The notes beneath the pieces were generated by a model. The model saw nothing but the letters and a program-made list of their open reading frames with translations, did not search any database and was not told the DNA's origin. Positions 1 through 8,564 of a DNA stretch of 58,860 bases are shown one piece after another; position 1 is the first letter of the stretch; the number at the start of each line of letters is the position of its first letter. A program made the translations under genes and the position numbers. This DNA comes from an uncultured Lachnospiraceae bacterium (GTDB taxonomy: Bacteria; Bacillota; Clostridia; Lachnospirales; Lachnospiraceae): the NCBI GenBank assembly GCA_947174505.1, contig CAMWJF010000022.1, positions 1 through 58,860 of the forward strand, given 5' to 3'.

Positions 1-45
1 CATTTTTGTTACAGATTCCTCTGGCTGGAGGAATTTCCTATTATA

Positions 46-74
46 TAAAAAATCGTCGCTCGGCAGCGACGATT
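46..74 (-). terminator. Rho-independent terminator downstream of the 411-aa membrane protein
   Basis: A perfect 10-bp stem (AATCGTCGCT / AGCGACGATT) with loop CGGC is followed, reading the minus strand, by a run of six T. It ends the leftmost minus-strand transcript. Two further perfect hairpins lie next to it: 15-34 (ATTCCTC/GAGGAAT) and 77-95 (GAGAATGC/GCATTCTC). Confidence 0.8.
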
Positions 75-139
75 CAGAGAATGCTCCGCATTCTCCTTGA
101 ATGGTTTACACTATCGCAATTTCCTATAGAATTAAATGA

Positions 140-160
140 ACGGCGCATTTCATGCGCCGT
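140..160 (-). other. Hairpin with a stop codon in its loop
   Basis: ACGGCGCA at 140-147 pairs perfectly with TGCGCCGT at 153-160. The TGA stop of the upstream membrane protein gene (150-152) lies in the 5-nt loop. There is no T-run, so it may protect the mRNA end or assist the terminator at 46-74. The function is inferred only. Confidence 0.6.
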
Positions 161-1385
161 CGTTCACAGCCTCCGCCAGTCCCCCATACACAGCAAACAC
201 AGTAATCGACAGATTCCGCCAGGTCATCCAGTAATGCTCATACGCATGATTTCTCGTAACCAGATACCACAGAAACGGGGATATCCCAACCAGCAGGCAT
301 GGAAACATGTTACCCCATCGCAGTTTTCCTCTGTTTTTATATAAGAGAAAAACTGTCAGCAGCACTGCGGCTCCCCCGAGAAGCAGGCATGGTGTGTTTC
401 GGAATACCGACAGATTTTTCATCATCACATGCCCCCACGTAATCGTCTTTTCCCCTTCCAGCGCACTCCGAAACAGAAGGCTCTCCACCGCGTCCGCAAT
501 CACATTGTCATCCAAAAACAGAGTGGCGGCCACCCACTTTGACGCCCACTGTACACTGTAGCCCACGCCCCACGCAAAGGATCCCGACACAATCCTTTTG
601 ATCCGGTCTGCAATGCTGCTTTCATACTGTAGAAGGATCATCAGGGGAACCATCAGCGTCACCAAGGGCCAAGTGAGCAGATCCATATAGGAAGTCAGCA
701 TCCCGACGCCAAGAAAAAACAACCCGTAACGTTCCCTCAGTTTCCGGTATCGCAATAACAGTATCGCCGAAACCATATAAATATAAAAGCATATCGAATA
801 ATCCAGACTCAACATTACGATCAACTGCATGCCGACAATCCACAGAAGAAGAAAGGGAATGCGAAGATACTCCATTTCCCGCTTTCGGAGCATGCCAAGT
901 AAAAGAAACATCAGCACGAACTGTAAAATGATATTCAAATAAATCAGATCCTGATAGGTAAACAGAACCAACAGCGGTTTTACCAATACCAGATACCCGT
1001 GCCAGTAACGCTCATAACTGTCACAGGTAAAACGCTGTCCGTTGTATTCCCCCTGCGCAAACGCCAACCCATGATTCCATTCACTGTTAAACGTATAGCA
1101 CCGCAGCACCTTCTGGATATAATTTTCCCCCGTCGCAGGCAAGGGCGTAGCCGCCGCCTTCAACATCAGAAATTCCGTATTATTATCCAGCGTAGACACC
1201 GCATAACCTGAAATATACTGATGCCATCCCTCCCTGCTGTCAATACTTTCCAGACTGACCGAATAGTTGTCCATAATCAGTGAGACGGGGATCCCGTATA
1301 CTGCCATGAGCAGCAGGATGCCGATTGCCCCTCCCGCTATTAAAACAGCCGCTGCCTGCAGCAAACCTTTCTGTCTTTCTATCAT
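150..1385 (-). CDS. Polytopic membrane protein of unknown function
   Basis: A 411-residue protein with an N-terminal membrane segment (about residues 10-35), an extracytoplasmic stretch to about 135, then many hydrophobic helices to the C terminus. The layout (one helix, an outside loop, a helix bundle) and the conserved-looking RNHAYEHYWMTWRN near the end recall GT-C type lipid-linked glycosyltransferases or O-antigen-like membrane proteins, but I recognise no family. The start overlaps the stop of the upstream YczE-like gene by ATGA, so the two are translationally coupled and probably act together in the membrane. A stop-codon hairpin and a terminator follow. Function not assigned. Confidence 0.75.
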   Translation of the reverse strand: MIERQKGLLQAAAVLIAGGAIGILLLMAVYGIPVSLIMDNYSVSLESIDSREGWHQYISGYAVSTLDNNTEFLMLKAAATPLPATGENYIQKVLRCYTFNSEWNHGLAFAQGEYNGQRFTCDSYERYWHGYLVLVKPLLVLFTYQDLIYLNIILQFVLMFLLLGMLRKREMEYLRIPFLLLWIVGMQLIVMLSLDYSICFYIYMVSAILLLRYRKLRERYGLFFLGVGMLTSYMDLLTWPLVTLMVPLMILLQYESSIADRIKRIVSGSFAWGVGYSVQWASKWVAATLFLDDNVIADAVESLLFRSALEGEKTITWGHVMMKNLSVFRNTPCLLLGGAAVLLTVFLLYKNRGKLRWGNMFPCLLVGISPFLWYLVTRNHAYEHYWMTWRNLSITVFAVYGGLAEAVNDGA

Positions 1386-2011
1386 GCTCCCGTATTCCTC
1401 CCATACCGCATCGGCTCCGCCACCGTCCTGTTAAAGAACGCGATCAGCGGCCCCATGAAGAAGGCTGTCACCACTGTGCCGATTCCCACAGTCGCCCCGA
1501 AAACAAAGCCCACGACCGTGCAGAATAAGTCTGAGGATATCCTGCATATCTGAAATTTCCATTTTTTCTTTTCCGACAGGATCAGTGCCACCGCATCATA
1601 GGTGGACACGCCCATATCCGCTGTAAAGTAAAGTGCGGAGGAAAAGCACATGATCACAATTCCCATAATCAGAAAAACAAACCGTACAGCCAGGGACGGA
1701 TTCGGCATCAGTCTCTCAAAAAACAGAGAAGAATACTCCACCACATAACCCAGCAGAAAAATATTAATCACCGTGCCCAGACCAATCTTCCTTTTATCCG
1801 CCAGAAAAACCGCTATCAGCATCAACAGATTGATCGCGGCATACACTGTGCCAAATCCCGGTGCGCCTTCCGGCAGCATCATAAAAATCCCGTGGGTAAA
1901 CACCTGAAACGGATCAAGGCCCAGCGCCGAGAAATTGAACATACCGACGCTGAACCCACAGATCAGAACACCGCATATTGTCATTAAAATTCTTCTTGTA
2001 CGCTCCTGCAT
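1382..2011 (-). CDS. YczE/YitT-like integral membrane protein
   Basis: About 209 residues with five or so membrane segments. The motif LGLDPFQVFTHG after the first helix and GVSTYDAVALILSEKK in the middle are typical of the YczE/YyaS/YitT family (also called DUF161-like), whose molecular role is poorly known; Bacillus YczE affects lipopeptide production. I chose the ATG at 2011 because GGAGAGG lies nine bases upstream; the longer reading starting at 2071 has no ribosome site and would add a hydrophilic run before the first helix. It follows spoIVA across a repeat-bearing gap and overlaps the next membrane gene by 4 bases. Confidence 0.8.
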   Translation of the reverse strand: MQERTRRILMTICGVLICGFSVGMFNFSALGLDPFQVFTHGIFMMLPEGAPGFGTVYAAINLLMLIAVFLADKRKIGLGTVINIFLLGYVVEYSSLFFERLMPNPSLAVRFVFLIMGIVIMCFSSALYFTADMGVSTYDAVALILSEKKKWKFQICRISSDLFCTVVGFVFGATVGIGTVVTAFFMGPLIAFFNRTVAEPMRYGRNTGA

Positions 2012-2074
2012 CTTTTGTTTCCTCTCCTTCACCGCTGGCCCGTCATCTCCTAAAATAGCATACGTCCCCAAAAC

Positions 2075-2132
2075 CTGTCAAATTCATGCAGGCATGATTT
2101 GCCACCCGAATAATCCTCTGGCTGAATTGTTA
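2075..2132 (-). repeat. Stop-abutting repeat family 2, copy 1
   Basis: On the minus strand the element starts with the TAA stop of spoIVA, continues AACAATTCAGCCAGA, and ends in a hairpin built on GCAAATCATGC and GCATGAATTTG. It matches the element at 47850-47906, which also begins at a TAA stop. It fills the spoIVA to yczE-like gap. Confidence 0.65.
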
Positions 2133-3617
2133 GATGATAATACACACCATTCCCCCGTTGCAGTCGTTGACAATCTTCTGCATGGTTTCCTGGAGTTTGA
2201 TCTGGCTCTCCTCGTTGATCATGGAAAGCTTGCCGGTGATGCCGTCGTTGACAAGCTGCTCCACAGTCTTGCCGAAGATGTTCGTCTCCCAGATGCCCTC
2301 CTCGCTGGTTCCCGTGTCGGAAATATACTGTATCAGGTCTCTTGCCTGCTCTTCCGTCCCGACAATGGGCGAAATTTCCGTCTCGATGCTGGCTTTGATC
2401 ATATGTATGCTTGGGCTTTCCGCCTTGATCTTGACACCAAATTTATTGCCCTGTTTGATAAGCTCGGGCTTCTCCAGAACAATCTCCTCCCTGTCGGGCA
2501 TTACCACGCCGTAGCCCTTGTAGCGCACTGCCTCAAGCGCATGCAGCACCTTCACATACTCCCGCTTCATCTTCGCCATCTCCCGCAGGGTGGCAAGAAG
2601 CTGGTACTCGCTCTCTATGGACTCTCCCACCAGGTCGCTGAGCATCTCATAATAGTAGGCGTCATCCACGTCCAGAATAATCCGCACGCTGCCGTCAGAC
2701 ATATTGATGCCGTCCAGCTTGCACTTCCTGATGTACTCGCTCTCCACGGTAAAGCGCTCCACCGTGATATCCCTGATATGATTCAGGTTGTTCATCAGCA
2801 GCTTAAGCTGTGCAATGATATCCTTCTTCATCTTATGGTCGAAGGGTAGCATCTCCACCCACTTCGGCATATAAAACTCAATCATGGTGAGCGGGAATTC
2901 ATAGAGAATATTCTCCATAATGTGGTTGATATCCTCTTTTTTCAACTGCTCACAGTTGATGGGCATAACCGTCACCTGATATTTTTCGCTGATCTCGTCA
3001 GCCAGATTTCTGGTTTCCTCCGCATAAGGCTTTTCGGAGTTTAAGAGCACAATATAGGGTTTCCCAAGTGCCTGCAGCTCCTTGATCGTCCGCTCCTCCG
3101 CCTCCAGAAAGCTCTCTCTGGGAAGTTCCCCGAAAGATCCGTCGCAGGTCACCACGATCCCGATGGTGGAATGGTCCCGGATCACCTTTCTGGTGCCGAT
3201 TTCCGCCGCCTTGGTAAAAGGAATTTCCTCCATTGACCAGGGCGTCTTTACCATACGCTCCTCGTCCTTTTCCATGTGTCCCGCAGCGCCCTCCACCATG
3301 TAGCCCACACAGTCCACCAGCCGCACCTTCACGTCAATATCCGCACCCAGCCTTACATGCGCCGCTTCCTTTGGGATAAACTTCGGCTCCGTTGTGGTAA
3401 TTGTCTTGCCGCCCGCGCTCTGGGGCATCTCATCCTGCGCCCGTTCCTTCTCATGCTCATCCTCCATGTAGGGGAGCACCAGCAGATTCATGAACCGCTT
3501 GATGAAAGTAGATTTTCCTGTCCTGACCGGCCCCACCACGCCCAGGTAGATTTCTCCGCCCGTTCTGCGCTGTATATCTTTATACAGATCATATGTATTA
3601 TTCTGTAATATATCCAT
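2130..3617 (-). CDS. spoIVA: Stage IV sporulation protein A (spore coat morphogenetic ATPase)
   Basis: A 495-residue protein, the usual SpoIVA length of about 490. The P-loop GPVRTGKS is at residues 29-36 and is followed by the characteristic MPQSAGGKTITTTEPKFIP segment. The C terminus CNGGMVCIII is the hydrophobic/Cys end typical of the family, used for anchoring on the forespore via SpoVM. SpoIVA hydrolyses ATP to polymerise into the basement layer of the spore coat and is needed for cortex formation. A strong ribosome site (GGAGGA) precedes the ATG. A sigma-E-like promoter lies upstream at 3645-3674. Its presence shows the organism can form endospores. The gene ends inside a family 2 repeat. 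Confidence 0.97.
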   Translation of the reverse strand: MDILQNNTYDLYKDIQRRTGGEIYLGVVGPVRTGKSTFIKRFMNLLVLPYMEDEHEKERAQDEMPQSAGGKTITTTEPKFIPKEAAHVRLGADIDVKVRLVDCVGYMVEGAAGHMEKDEERMVKTPWSMEEIPFTKAAEIGTRKVIRDHSTIGIVVTCDGSFGELPRESFLEAEERTIKELQALGKPYIVLLNSEKPYAEETRNLADEISEKYQVTVMPINCEQLKKEDINHIMENILYEFPLTMIEFYMPKWVEMLPFDHKMKKDIIAQLKLLMNNLNHIRDITVERFTVESEYIRKCKLDGINMSDGSVRIILDVDDAYYYEMLSDLVGESIESEYQLLATLREMAKMKREYVKVLHALEAVRYKGYGVVMPDREEIVLEKPELIKQGNKFGVKIKAESPSIHMIKASIETEISPIVGTEEQARDLIQYISDTGTSEEGIWETNIFGKTVEQLVNDGITGKLSMINEESQIKLQETMQKIVNDCNGGMVCIII

Positions 3618-3644
3618 AAAAAATCCTCCTGCTTATACTGGTAA

Positions 3645-3674
3645 ATATATATGCAGAAGGATTCCTGTCTATGC
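3645..3674 (-). promoter_or_regulatory. Possible sigma-E promoter of spoIVA
   Basis: On the minus strand GCATAGA and CATATATAT are separated by 14 bases, close to the sigma-E pattern (ATA at -35, CATA...T at -10). spoIVA is a known sigma-E gene in Bacilli and Clostridia. Motif match only. Confidence 0.4.
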
Positions 3675-3689
3675 GGTTTTGTACAACGG

Positions 3690-3782
3690 AATCTCAAATC
3701 AGCGCGGAGAATGCTGTTCGAGACTTAGTGCTTCTTAGTGCGGCAGCCTCTGCTTCTGAACTTTAGAAGTACTTCTCACACG
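3690..3782 (-). repeat. Repeat family 4, copy a
   Basis: On the minus strand this starts two bases after the TAA stop plus AAC of the lactonase gene with GTGAGAAGTACTTCTAA, contains GCAGAGGCTGC, and ends with GCATTCTCCGC then GATTTGAGA. The ends match copies at 11866-11961 (minus) and 5079-5206 (plus), while the interiors differ. It lies just upstream of the spoIVA promoter. Confidence 0.65.
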
Positions 3783-3784
3783 TT

Positions 3785-4846
3785 TTACTGCCGCAGCTTA
3801 TGGAAAATAATGCAGTTCGGCTGTTTCACCTTAATCTCCTTACCGTTCATGATCAGAAGTCCGTTCTTTAAATCAACCGTAAAGAAAGTCATGGTATCCG
3901 ATTCATGGTTTAAGGACACAAGATGTCTGTTGTCCGGGAACAGATTCGCGTCCTTCGGATAATCCCCACTGATCGGCAGACAGAAAATCTTGGATAACAT
4001 GCCTGTCTTTTGGTCGACCCTAAAAACAGTTGCGCTGTTATCTCCGGCATTGGAACTTACCACATATCTAAAATCTTCGGAAATATTGAGCGCGCTGGCG
4101 GCGGAACCACCCGCATGATATTCGTTCAACGTGGAAATGGTCTGAATCTTCTCAAACTCAGGATTGCCGTTTATCTCCTCATATGTGTAGACCTCAATGT
4201 AATTTTTTAACTCATGTACAATATACAGAAATTTCCCGTCCCTGGAAAATTTGAGATGGCGGGGTGCGGATTCCTGCTCGCTCCGAATCATGTCTATCGG
4301 CTTGAGTTTCCCGTTCGCATGGTCTACCCGGTACACATTCACATGGTCAAGTCCCAGATCGGCGGCACATAAATAATGATTATCCCTTGTCATCTTCACA
4401 CAGTTGACATGCGGCCTGAAATTGCGCTCCGCAATACTGCCAAGCCCCTTATGATAAACCTCATCCGTAATTTCGCCGATACCGCCGTCCTCTCTCAACC
4501 GGAGCACCGTAATCTTGCCGTCATGGTATCCGCCCACAAAGAGAAGCTTATCTTCATAATCTGTAGACAGATAGCAGCCTCTCATGCCGTTGATTGATCC
4601 CTCATTGATAACCTCCAGATCACCGCCGGGCAGAATCTTATATGCCTCCACACCAAAGTCCGTGATGGAGTAGAGATACTTTTCATTATGGGAAATGGTG
4701 ATGTAAGAAGAGTTCGTGATTTCCACCTGGTTCTTCTCCGTCATTCTGCCGTTTTCTATATCTACATCATAAATTTTGATGCCGTAGTTATCTTCTTTTG
4801 CCGTCGTGTAAGTAGACACATACGCCACATATTTATCCTGACTCAT
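3785..4846 (-). CDS. Lactonase family beta-propeller protein (6-phosphogluconolactonase-like)
   Basis: 353 residues, no signal peptide, with repeated blades of the form ISHNEKYLY / SRDGKFLYIVHE / NISEDFRYVVSSN, typical of the seven-bladed lactonase (Pgl/YkgB) family. Characterised members hydrolyse 6-phosphogluconolactone or related lactones in the cytoplasm; many homologues are untested, so the substrate is inferred. A GGAGG ribosome site precedes the ATG, and a good sigma-A promoter lies at 4907-4935, so the gene appears to be transcribed alone. It runs divergently from the polyamine operon. A family 4 repeat follows the stop codon. Confidence 0.85.
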   Translation of the reverse strand: MSQDKYVAYVSTYTTAKEDNYGIKIYDVDIENGRMTEKNQVEITNSSYITISHNEKYLYSITDFGVEAYKILPGGDLEVINEGSINGMRGCYLSTDYEDKLLFVGGYHDGKITVLRLREDGGIGEITDEVYHKGLGSIAERNFRPHVNCVKMTRDNHYLCAADLGLDHVNVYRVDHANGKLKPIDMIRSEQESAPRHLKFSRDGKFLYIVHELKNYIEVYTYEEINGNPEFEKIQTISTLNEYHAGGSAASALNISEDFRYVVSSNAGDNSATVFRVDQKTGMLSKIFCLPISGDYPKDANLFPDNRHLVSLNHESDTMTFFTVDLKNGLLIMNGKEIKVKQPNCIIFHKLRQ

Positions 4847-4906
4847 TTTGTTCCTCCATATTCCGGCATGTTTTTTTCAGCGTAAAACGCCCTTGCCTAT
4901 AGCAGA

Positions 4907-4935
4907 ATTTTACCATAAATCCCAAAGCTTGTTAA
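4907..4935 (-). promoter_or_regulatory. Sigma-A promoter for the lactonase gene
   Basis: Minus strand: TTAACA (4930-4935), 17-base spacer, TAAAAT (4907-4912) preceded by TGG (extended -10). It lies about 60 bases before the start codon. Confidence 0.7.
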
Positions 4936-4994
4936 TCCTTTTCTTCGTATTCTTCGCTTTTTTTAAAAACCTTTCTCATTTTTACATTTTCCCA

Positions 4995-5022
4995 TTGACA
5001 TACCTGATCTTTCTAGTATAAT
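4995..5022 (+). promoter_or_regulatory. Sigma-A promoter for the regulator-potABCD operon
   Basis: Consensus TTGACA (4995-5000), 16-base spacer, consensus TATAAT (5017-5022). Just downstream, around the expected start of transcription, 5037-5053 is the inverted repeat GTTTA-N7-TAAAC followed by a similar TTTTAGTTTATTTTTAC stretch. This is a plausible operator for the XRE regulator encoded first in the operon; that link is inferred. Confidence 0.8.
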
Positions 5023-5078
5023 GGGATTCAATATGTGTTTAGTTTTAGTAAACTTTTAGTTTATTTTTACTGAATCAA

Positions 5079-5206
5079 CGTGAGAAGAACTTCTAATCAC
5101 TCGCAGCAAAGGCTGCTTCGCGAAGAAATTCCAGATTTGCTTTGCAAATCACTCTCACGCAGGAGAATGCCCAACAAACGGCATTCTCCGCACAGATTTG
5201 AGACAT
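5079..5206 (+). repeat. Structured leader; repeat family 4, copy c
   Basis: The gap 4847-5216 holds two divergent promoters and this leader. Outer strands CGTGAGA (5079-5085) and TCTCACG (5153-5159) enclose hairpins GCAGC/GCTGC, CTTCGCGAAG and GATTTGC/GCAAATC. A separate hairpin GGAGAATGCC (5162-5171) / GGCATTCTCC (5180-5189) follows. The ends match the family 4 copies downstream of the lactonase and histidine kinase genes. Here it forms most of the roughly 190-nt 5' untranslated region of the polyamine operon. Confidence 0.65.
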
Positions 5207-5216
5207 GGGGGACATC

Positions 5217-5777
5217 ATGGACAATACTTCCGCCCGGATGGATCTGGGCAATAAAATCAAGGAACTGCGGAACAAAAAAGGGCTGACACAGGAAGAGCTT
5301 GCTGACCGGTGTGAGTTGTCAAAAGGATTTATCAGTCAGTTGGAAAACGACCTGACCTCGCCATCCATCGCCACACTGGTGGACATTTTACAGTGTCTGG
5401 GCACCAGCCTGAAAGATTTTTTTAACGATGCCGGGGACGAACAGATCGTCTTTAGCAAAGATGACTTTTTTGAAAAGATCGACGCGGAGCTGCACAACAA
5501 AATAGAATGGATCATTCCTAACGCGCAGAAAAACAGGATGGAACCGATCCGCGTCACACTGGAAAAGAATGGCTCCACCTATCCCGACCTGCCCCATGAG
5601 GGCGAGGAGTTCGGCTATGTACTTTCCGGCTCCATTACCATTATCGTTGGGAACCGCAGCATCAGGGCTGCCAAGGGGGACGCCTTTTATTTCACCCCGG
5701 ACTCGGAGCATTATATTAAAGCCAACGGTAAGAGCGGCGCTGTCTTTTTATGGATTAGCACCCCGCCCAATTTTTAG
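5217..5777 (+). CDS. XRE-family regulator with C-terminal cupin domain (PuuR-like)
   Basis: About 186 residues. An N-terminal helix-turn-helix (about 8-65, with KGLTQEELADRCELSKGFIS) is joined to a C-terminal cupin barrel (about 110-180, with LPHEGEEFGYVLSG and DAFYFTPDSEHY). This architecture is common in sensors of small amines and amino acids, such as PuuR, the putrescine-responsive repressor. Placement as first gene of a potABCD operon supports polyamine-responsive control of uptake (inference). I chose the ATG at 5217 because GGGGGAC lies five bases upstream; the ATG at 5205 has no clear site. The leader is long and structured, and a repeat separates this gene from potA. Confidence 0.88.
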   Translation: MDNTSARMDLGNKIKELRNKKGLTQEELADRCELSKGFISQLENDLTSPSIATLVDILQCLGTSLKDFFNDAGDEQIVFSKDDFFEKIDAELHNKIEWIIPNAQKNRMEPIRVTLEKNGSTYPDLPHEGEEFGYVLSGSITIIVGNRSIRAAKGDAFYFTPDSEHYIKANGKSGAVFLWISTPPNF

Positions 5778-5783
5778 CAGCAA

Positions 5784-5852
5784 GCAGTGCCAGTCAGCGC
5801 GCAGACGGTCCGTAAGCGGAGAAAACCGAGGATTTTTTGGAGCGTGTACTGC
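5784..5852 (+). repeat. Repeat family 5, copy B (upstream of potA)
   Basis: Bounded by GCAGTGC (5784-5790) and GTACTGC (5846-5852), with the internal piece GGAGAAAACCGAGGATTTT. It matches the longer element at 44719-44839, which has an extra internal hairpin. Both end about 25-40 bases before the start codon of a plus-strand gene. Confidence 0.6.
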
Positions 5853-5890
5853 AAAATAAGATAGCAAATGATAATGGAGGGTTTACTCTG

Positions 5891-6964
5891 GTGAAAAAAG
5901 AACTGATTCAACTGATCGATATATCGAAATCCTTTGACGGCCAGATGGTTCTGGATGAATTGCATTTAAGCATCCACGAGAATGAGTTTGTCACGCTGTT
6001 AGGTCCCAGCGGCTGCGGCAAGACCACAACGCTGCGCATTTTGGGCGGCTTTACAGGCCCCGACAAAGGGCGTGTGGTTTTCGACGGTCAGGATATTACG
6101 CAGATCCCGCCAAATAAGAGGCCTCTAAATACCGTTTTCCAGAAATACGCGCTTTTCACCCATATGACCATCGCGGAAAACATTGCTTTTGGCCTGAAAA
6201 TAAAGAAAAAACCAAAAAGCTACATAGATGATAAAATCCGCTACGCACTGAAGCTGGTAAATCTGGACGGCTACGAAAACCGCATGCCCGATTCCTTAAG
6301 CGGCGGACAGCAGCAGCGGATTGCCATTGCCCGCGCCATTGTCAATGAGCCGAAAGTGCTTCTGCTGGATGAGCCTCTCGGCGCCCTTGATTTAAAACTG
6401 CGGCAGGAAATGCAGTACGAGCTGATCCGCATGAAAAATGAGCTCGGCATCACTTTCGTTTACGTCACCCACGATCAGGAGGAGGCGCTTACCATGTCTG
6501 ACACCATCGTGGTTATGAATCAGGGCTATATCCAGCAGATCGGAAGTCCGGAATCCATCTACAATGAACCGGAAAACGCGTTTGTGGCAGATTTTATCGG
6601 GGACAGCAATATCATCCCTGCCATTATGATCGAGGATAAGCTGGTCAGCATTCTGGGCACCCGCTTTGCCTGCGTGGACACAGGCTTTGGAAACAACCGT
6701 CCCGTGGACGTGGTCATCCGCCCGGAGGACGTGATTCTGGTGGAGCCTTCGGAAGGGATTATTCAGGGTGTTGTAAGCCATCTGATCTTTAAGGGCGTAC
6801 ACTATGAAATGGAAGTACAGGCATGCGGCTTTGAATGGCTGGTGCACTCTACCACTTTGTTCCCGGTCGGGAAAGAGGTGGGTATCCGGGTAGACCCTTT
6901 TAATATCCAGATCATGAACAAACCGGAATCTGAAGATGAGGAGGCGGTAATCATTGATATCTAA
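5891..6964 (+). CDS. potA: Spermidine/putrescine ABC transporter ATP-binding protein
   Basis: 357 residues counted from the GTG at 5891, which has AATGGAGGG nine bases upstream; the open frame extends further 5' but into a repeat. Walker A GPSGCGKT is at 38-45, the signature is LSGGQQQR, Walker B is VLLLDEP, and there is a C-terminal TOBE-like domain (about 270-345). PotA powers uptake of putrescine and spermidine through PotB and PotC. The phrase [20 protein letters not shown] is typical of the PotA/CysA/MalK group. It overlaps potB by about 11 bases. Confidence rests mainly on the complete ABCD neighbourhood. Confidence 0.95.
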   Translation: MKKELIQLIDISKSFDGQMVLDELHLSIHENEFVTLLGPSGCGKTTTLRILGGFTGPDKGRVVFDGQDITQIPPNKRPLNTVFQKYALFTHMTIAENIAFGLKIKKKPKSYIDDKIRYALKLVNLDGYENRMPDSLSGGQQQRIAIARAIVNEPKVLLLDEPLGALDLKLRQEMQYELIRMKNELGITFVYVTHDQEEALTMSDTIVVMNQGYIQQIGSPESIYNEPENAFVADFIGDSNIIPAIMIEDKLVSILGTRFACVDTGFGNNRPVDVVIRPEDVILVEPSEGIIQGVVSHLIFKGVHYEMEVQACGFEWLVHSTTLFPVGKEVGIRVDPFNIQIMNKPESEDEEAVIIDI

Positions 6965-7772
6965 AAATAAATGGCTTTCTGCGCCTTACATTCTCTGGTC
7001 AGCCGTATTTATCATTGTGCCCTTGGGCATGATCCTTTACTACGGCCTGACCGACACGACGGGCGCTTTCACCCTCGACAACATCACCGCCATTGCATCT
7101 GCCGGACACGCAAAAGCGCTGCGGGTATCGCTGCTGCTCTCTCTGGCAAGCACCCTGGTCTGCTTCCTGCTTGCCTACCCGCTGGCAATGATTCTTGCCG
7201 GAGTGCAGGTAAAACGACATAATTTTGTCATACTGATATTTATTCTGCCCATGTGGATGAATTTCCTGCTGCGCACACTGGCATGGCAGACGCTGCTTGA
7301 AAAAAACGGAGTAATCAATCAGGTGCTCTCTTTCCTTCATCTGCCGGCCTTAAAAATCATTAACACACCGGCGGCCATTATTCTCGGCATGGTGTACAAC
7401 TTCCTGCCCTTTATGATCCTGCCCTTATATAATGCATTGGCAAAGATTGACACCAATGTAATCAACGCCGCACGGGATCTTGGCGCCAATCATTTTTATA
7501 CCTTTACCCGCATCATACTGCCGCTCTCCATCCCCGGCATTATCAGCGGCATAACCATGGTATTTATCCCGGCGCTCACCACTTTCGTGATTAGCTCGCT
7601 GCTCGGCGGCGGCAAGCTCCTGCTGATCGGTGATGTGATTGAACAGGAATTTACGCGGACATCAAACTGGCATCTGGGCAGCGGCCTTTCCATGGTATTG
7701 ATGGTATTTATTCTGATCAACATGGTTTTATCCGCTATTTTCGATAAAGACGGGGAGGGCTCCATGCTATGA
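6954..7772 (+). CDS. potB: Spermidine/putrescine ABC transporter permease PotB
   Basis: 272 residues with six membrane segments. The permease EAA-type loop ([20 protein letters not shown]) lies around residues 165-185 and contacts the ATPase. The start is a TTG at 6954 preceded by GAGGAGG within the 3' end of potA, a rare start codon that fits tight coupling to potA. No in-frame ATG lies near. The gene overlaps potC by ATGA. Together with PotC it forms the membrane channel for polyamines. Confidence 0.94.
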   Translation: MISKNKWLSAPYILWSAVFIIVPLGMILYYGLTDTTGAFTLDNITAIASAGHAKALRVSLLLSLASTLVCFLLAYPLAMILAGVQVKRHNFVILIFILPMWMNFLLRTLAWQTLLEKNGVINQVLSFLHLPALKIINTPAAIILGMVYNFLPFMILPLYNALAKIDTNVINAARDLGANHFYTFTRIILPLSIPGIISGITMVFIPALTTFVISSLLGGGKLLLIGDVIEQEFTRTSNWHLGSGLSMVLMVFILINMVLSAIFDKDGEGSML

Positions 7773-8545
7773 AATCTATTGCAAAGAAAATTTACATAGC
7801 CCTGATCATTCTTTTTCTGTACGCTCCCATCGGCATTCTTATGGTGCTGTCCTTTAACGAAAGCAAAACCCGGGCAAAATGGGGCGGCTTTACCTTGAAA
7901 TGGTATCTTGCGCTTTTTCAGAATGAAGAGATTCTGCGGGCTTTGTTTAACACGCTGCTCATTGCGATGCTGTCCTCCCTGATTGCCACGGTGATCGGAA
8001 CGGTTGCCTGCATCGCCATGACCGGCATGAAGCGCAGGGCAAAATCAGTTATGATGGGAATTACGAATATCCCCATGCTGAATGCGGATATTGTTACCGG
8101 CATTTCCCTGATGCTGCTCTATATCAGTCTGGGAATTAAATTTGGTATGGGAACCATTCTGCTGTCCCATATTACCTTTAATATTCCCTATGTGATTCTG
8201 AGCGTGATGCCGCGCATGAAGCAGTTAAATGTCAGCACCTACGAGGCGGCTCTTGACCTGGGTTCCTCTCCCCTACATGCCTTTTTTAGGGTGGTGTTTC
8301 CCGATTTGCTGCCGGGCATCCTCTCCGGATTCCTGATGGCGTTTACAATGTCTTTGGATGATTTCATTATCACCCACTTTACCAAAGGCGTTGGTGTGGA
8401 CACGCTTTCCACGAAGATTTATACCGAAATCAAAAAGGGAATCAAGCCGGAAATGTACGCGCTGTCGTCACTCATTTTTGTGGCGGTTCTGACGCTGCTG
8501 GTTTTAATTAATCTGTCCCCGGCAGAAAAGAAAAAGGCTGAATAG
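7769..8545 (+). CDS. potC: Spermidine/putrescine ABC transporter permease PotC
   Basis: 258 residues, six membrane segments, with the EAA loop AALDLGSSPLHAFFRVVFP and the downstream MAFTMSLDDFIITHF, which is characteristic of PotC. The ATG overlaps the TGA of potB (ATGA), so translation is coupled. It forms the polyamine channel with PotB. A 92-bp family 3 repeat separates it from potD, the only wide gap in this part of the operon. Confidence 0.94.
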   Translation: MKSIAKKIYIALIILFLYAPIGILMVLSFNESKTRAKWGGFTLKWYLALFQNEEILRALFNTLLIAMLSSLIATVIGTVACIAMTGMKRRAKSVMMGITNIPMLNADIVTGISLMLLYISLGIKFGMGTILLSHITFNIPYVILSVMPRMKQLNVSTYEAALDLGSSPLHAFFRVVFPDLLPGILSGFLMAFTMSLDDFIITHFTKGVGVDTLSTKIYTEIKKGIKPEMYALSSLIFVAVLTLLVLINLSPAEKKKAE

Positions 8546-8564
8546 TTTCTGGCATTATGGAGGC

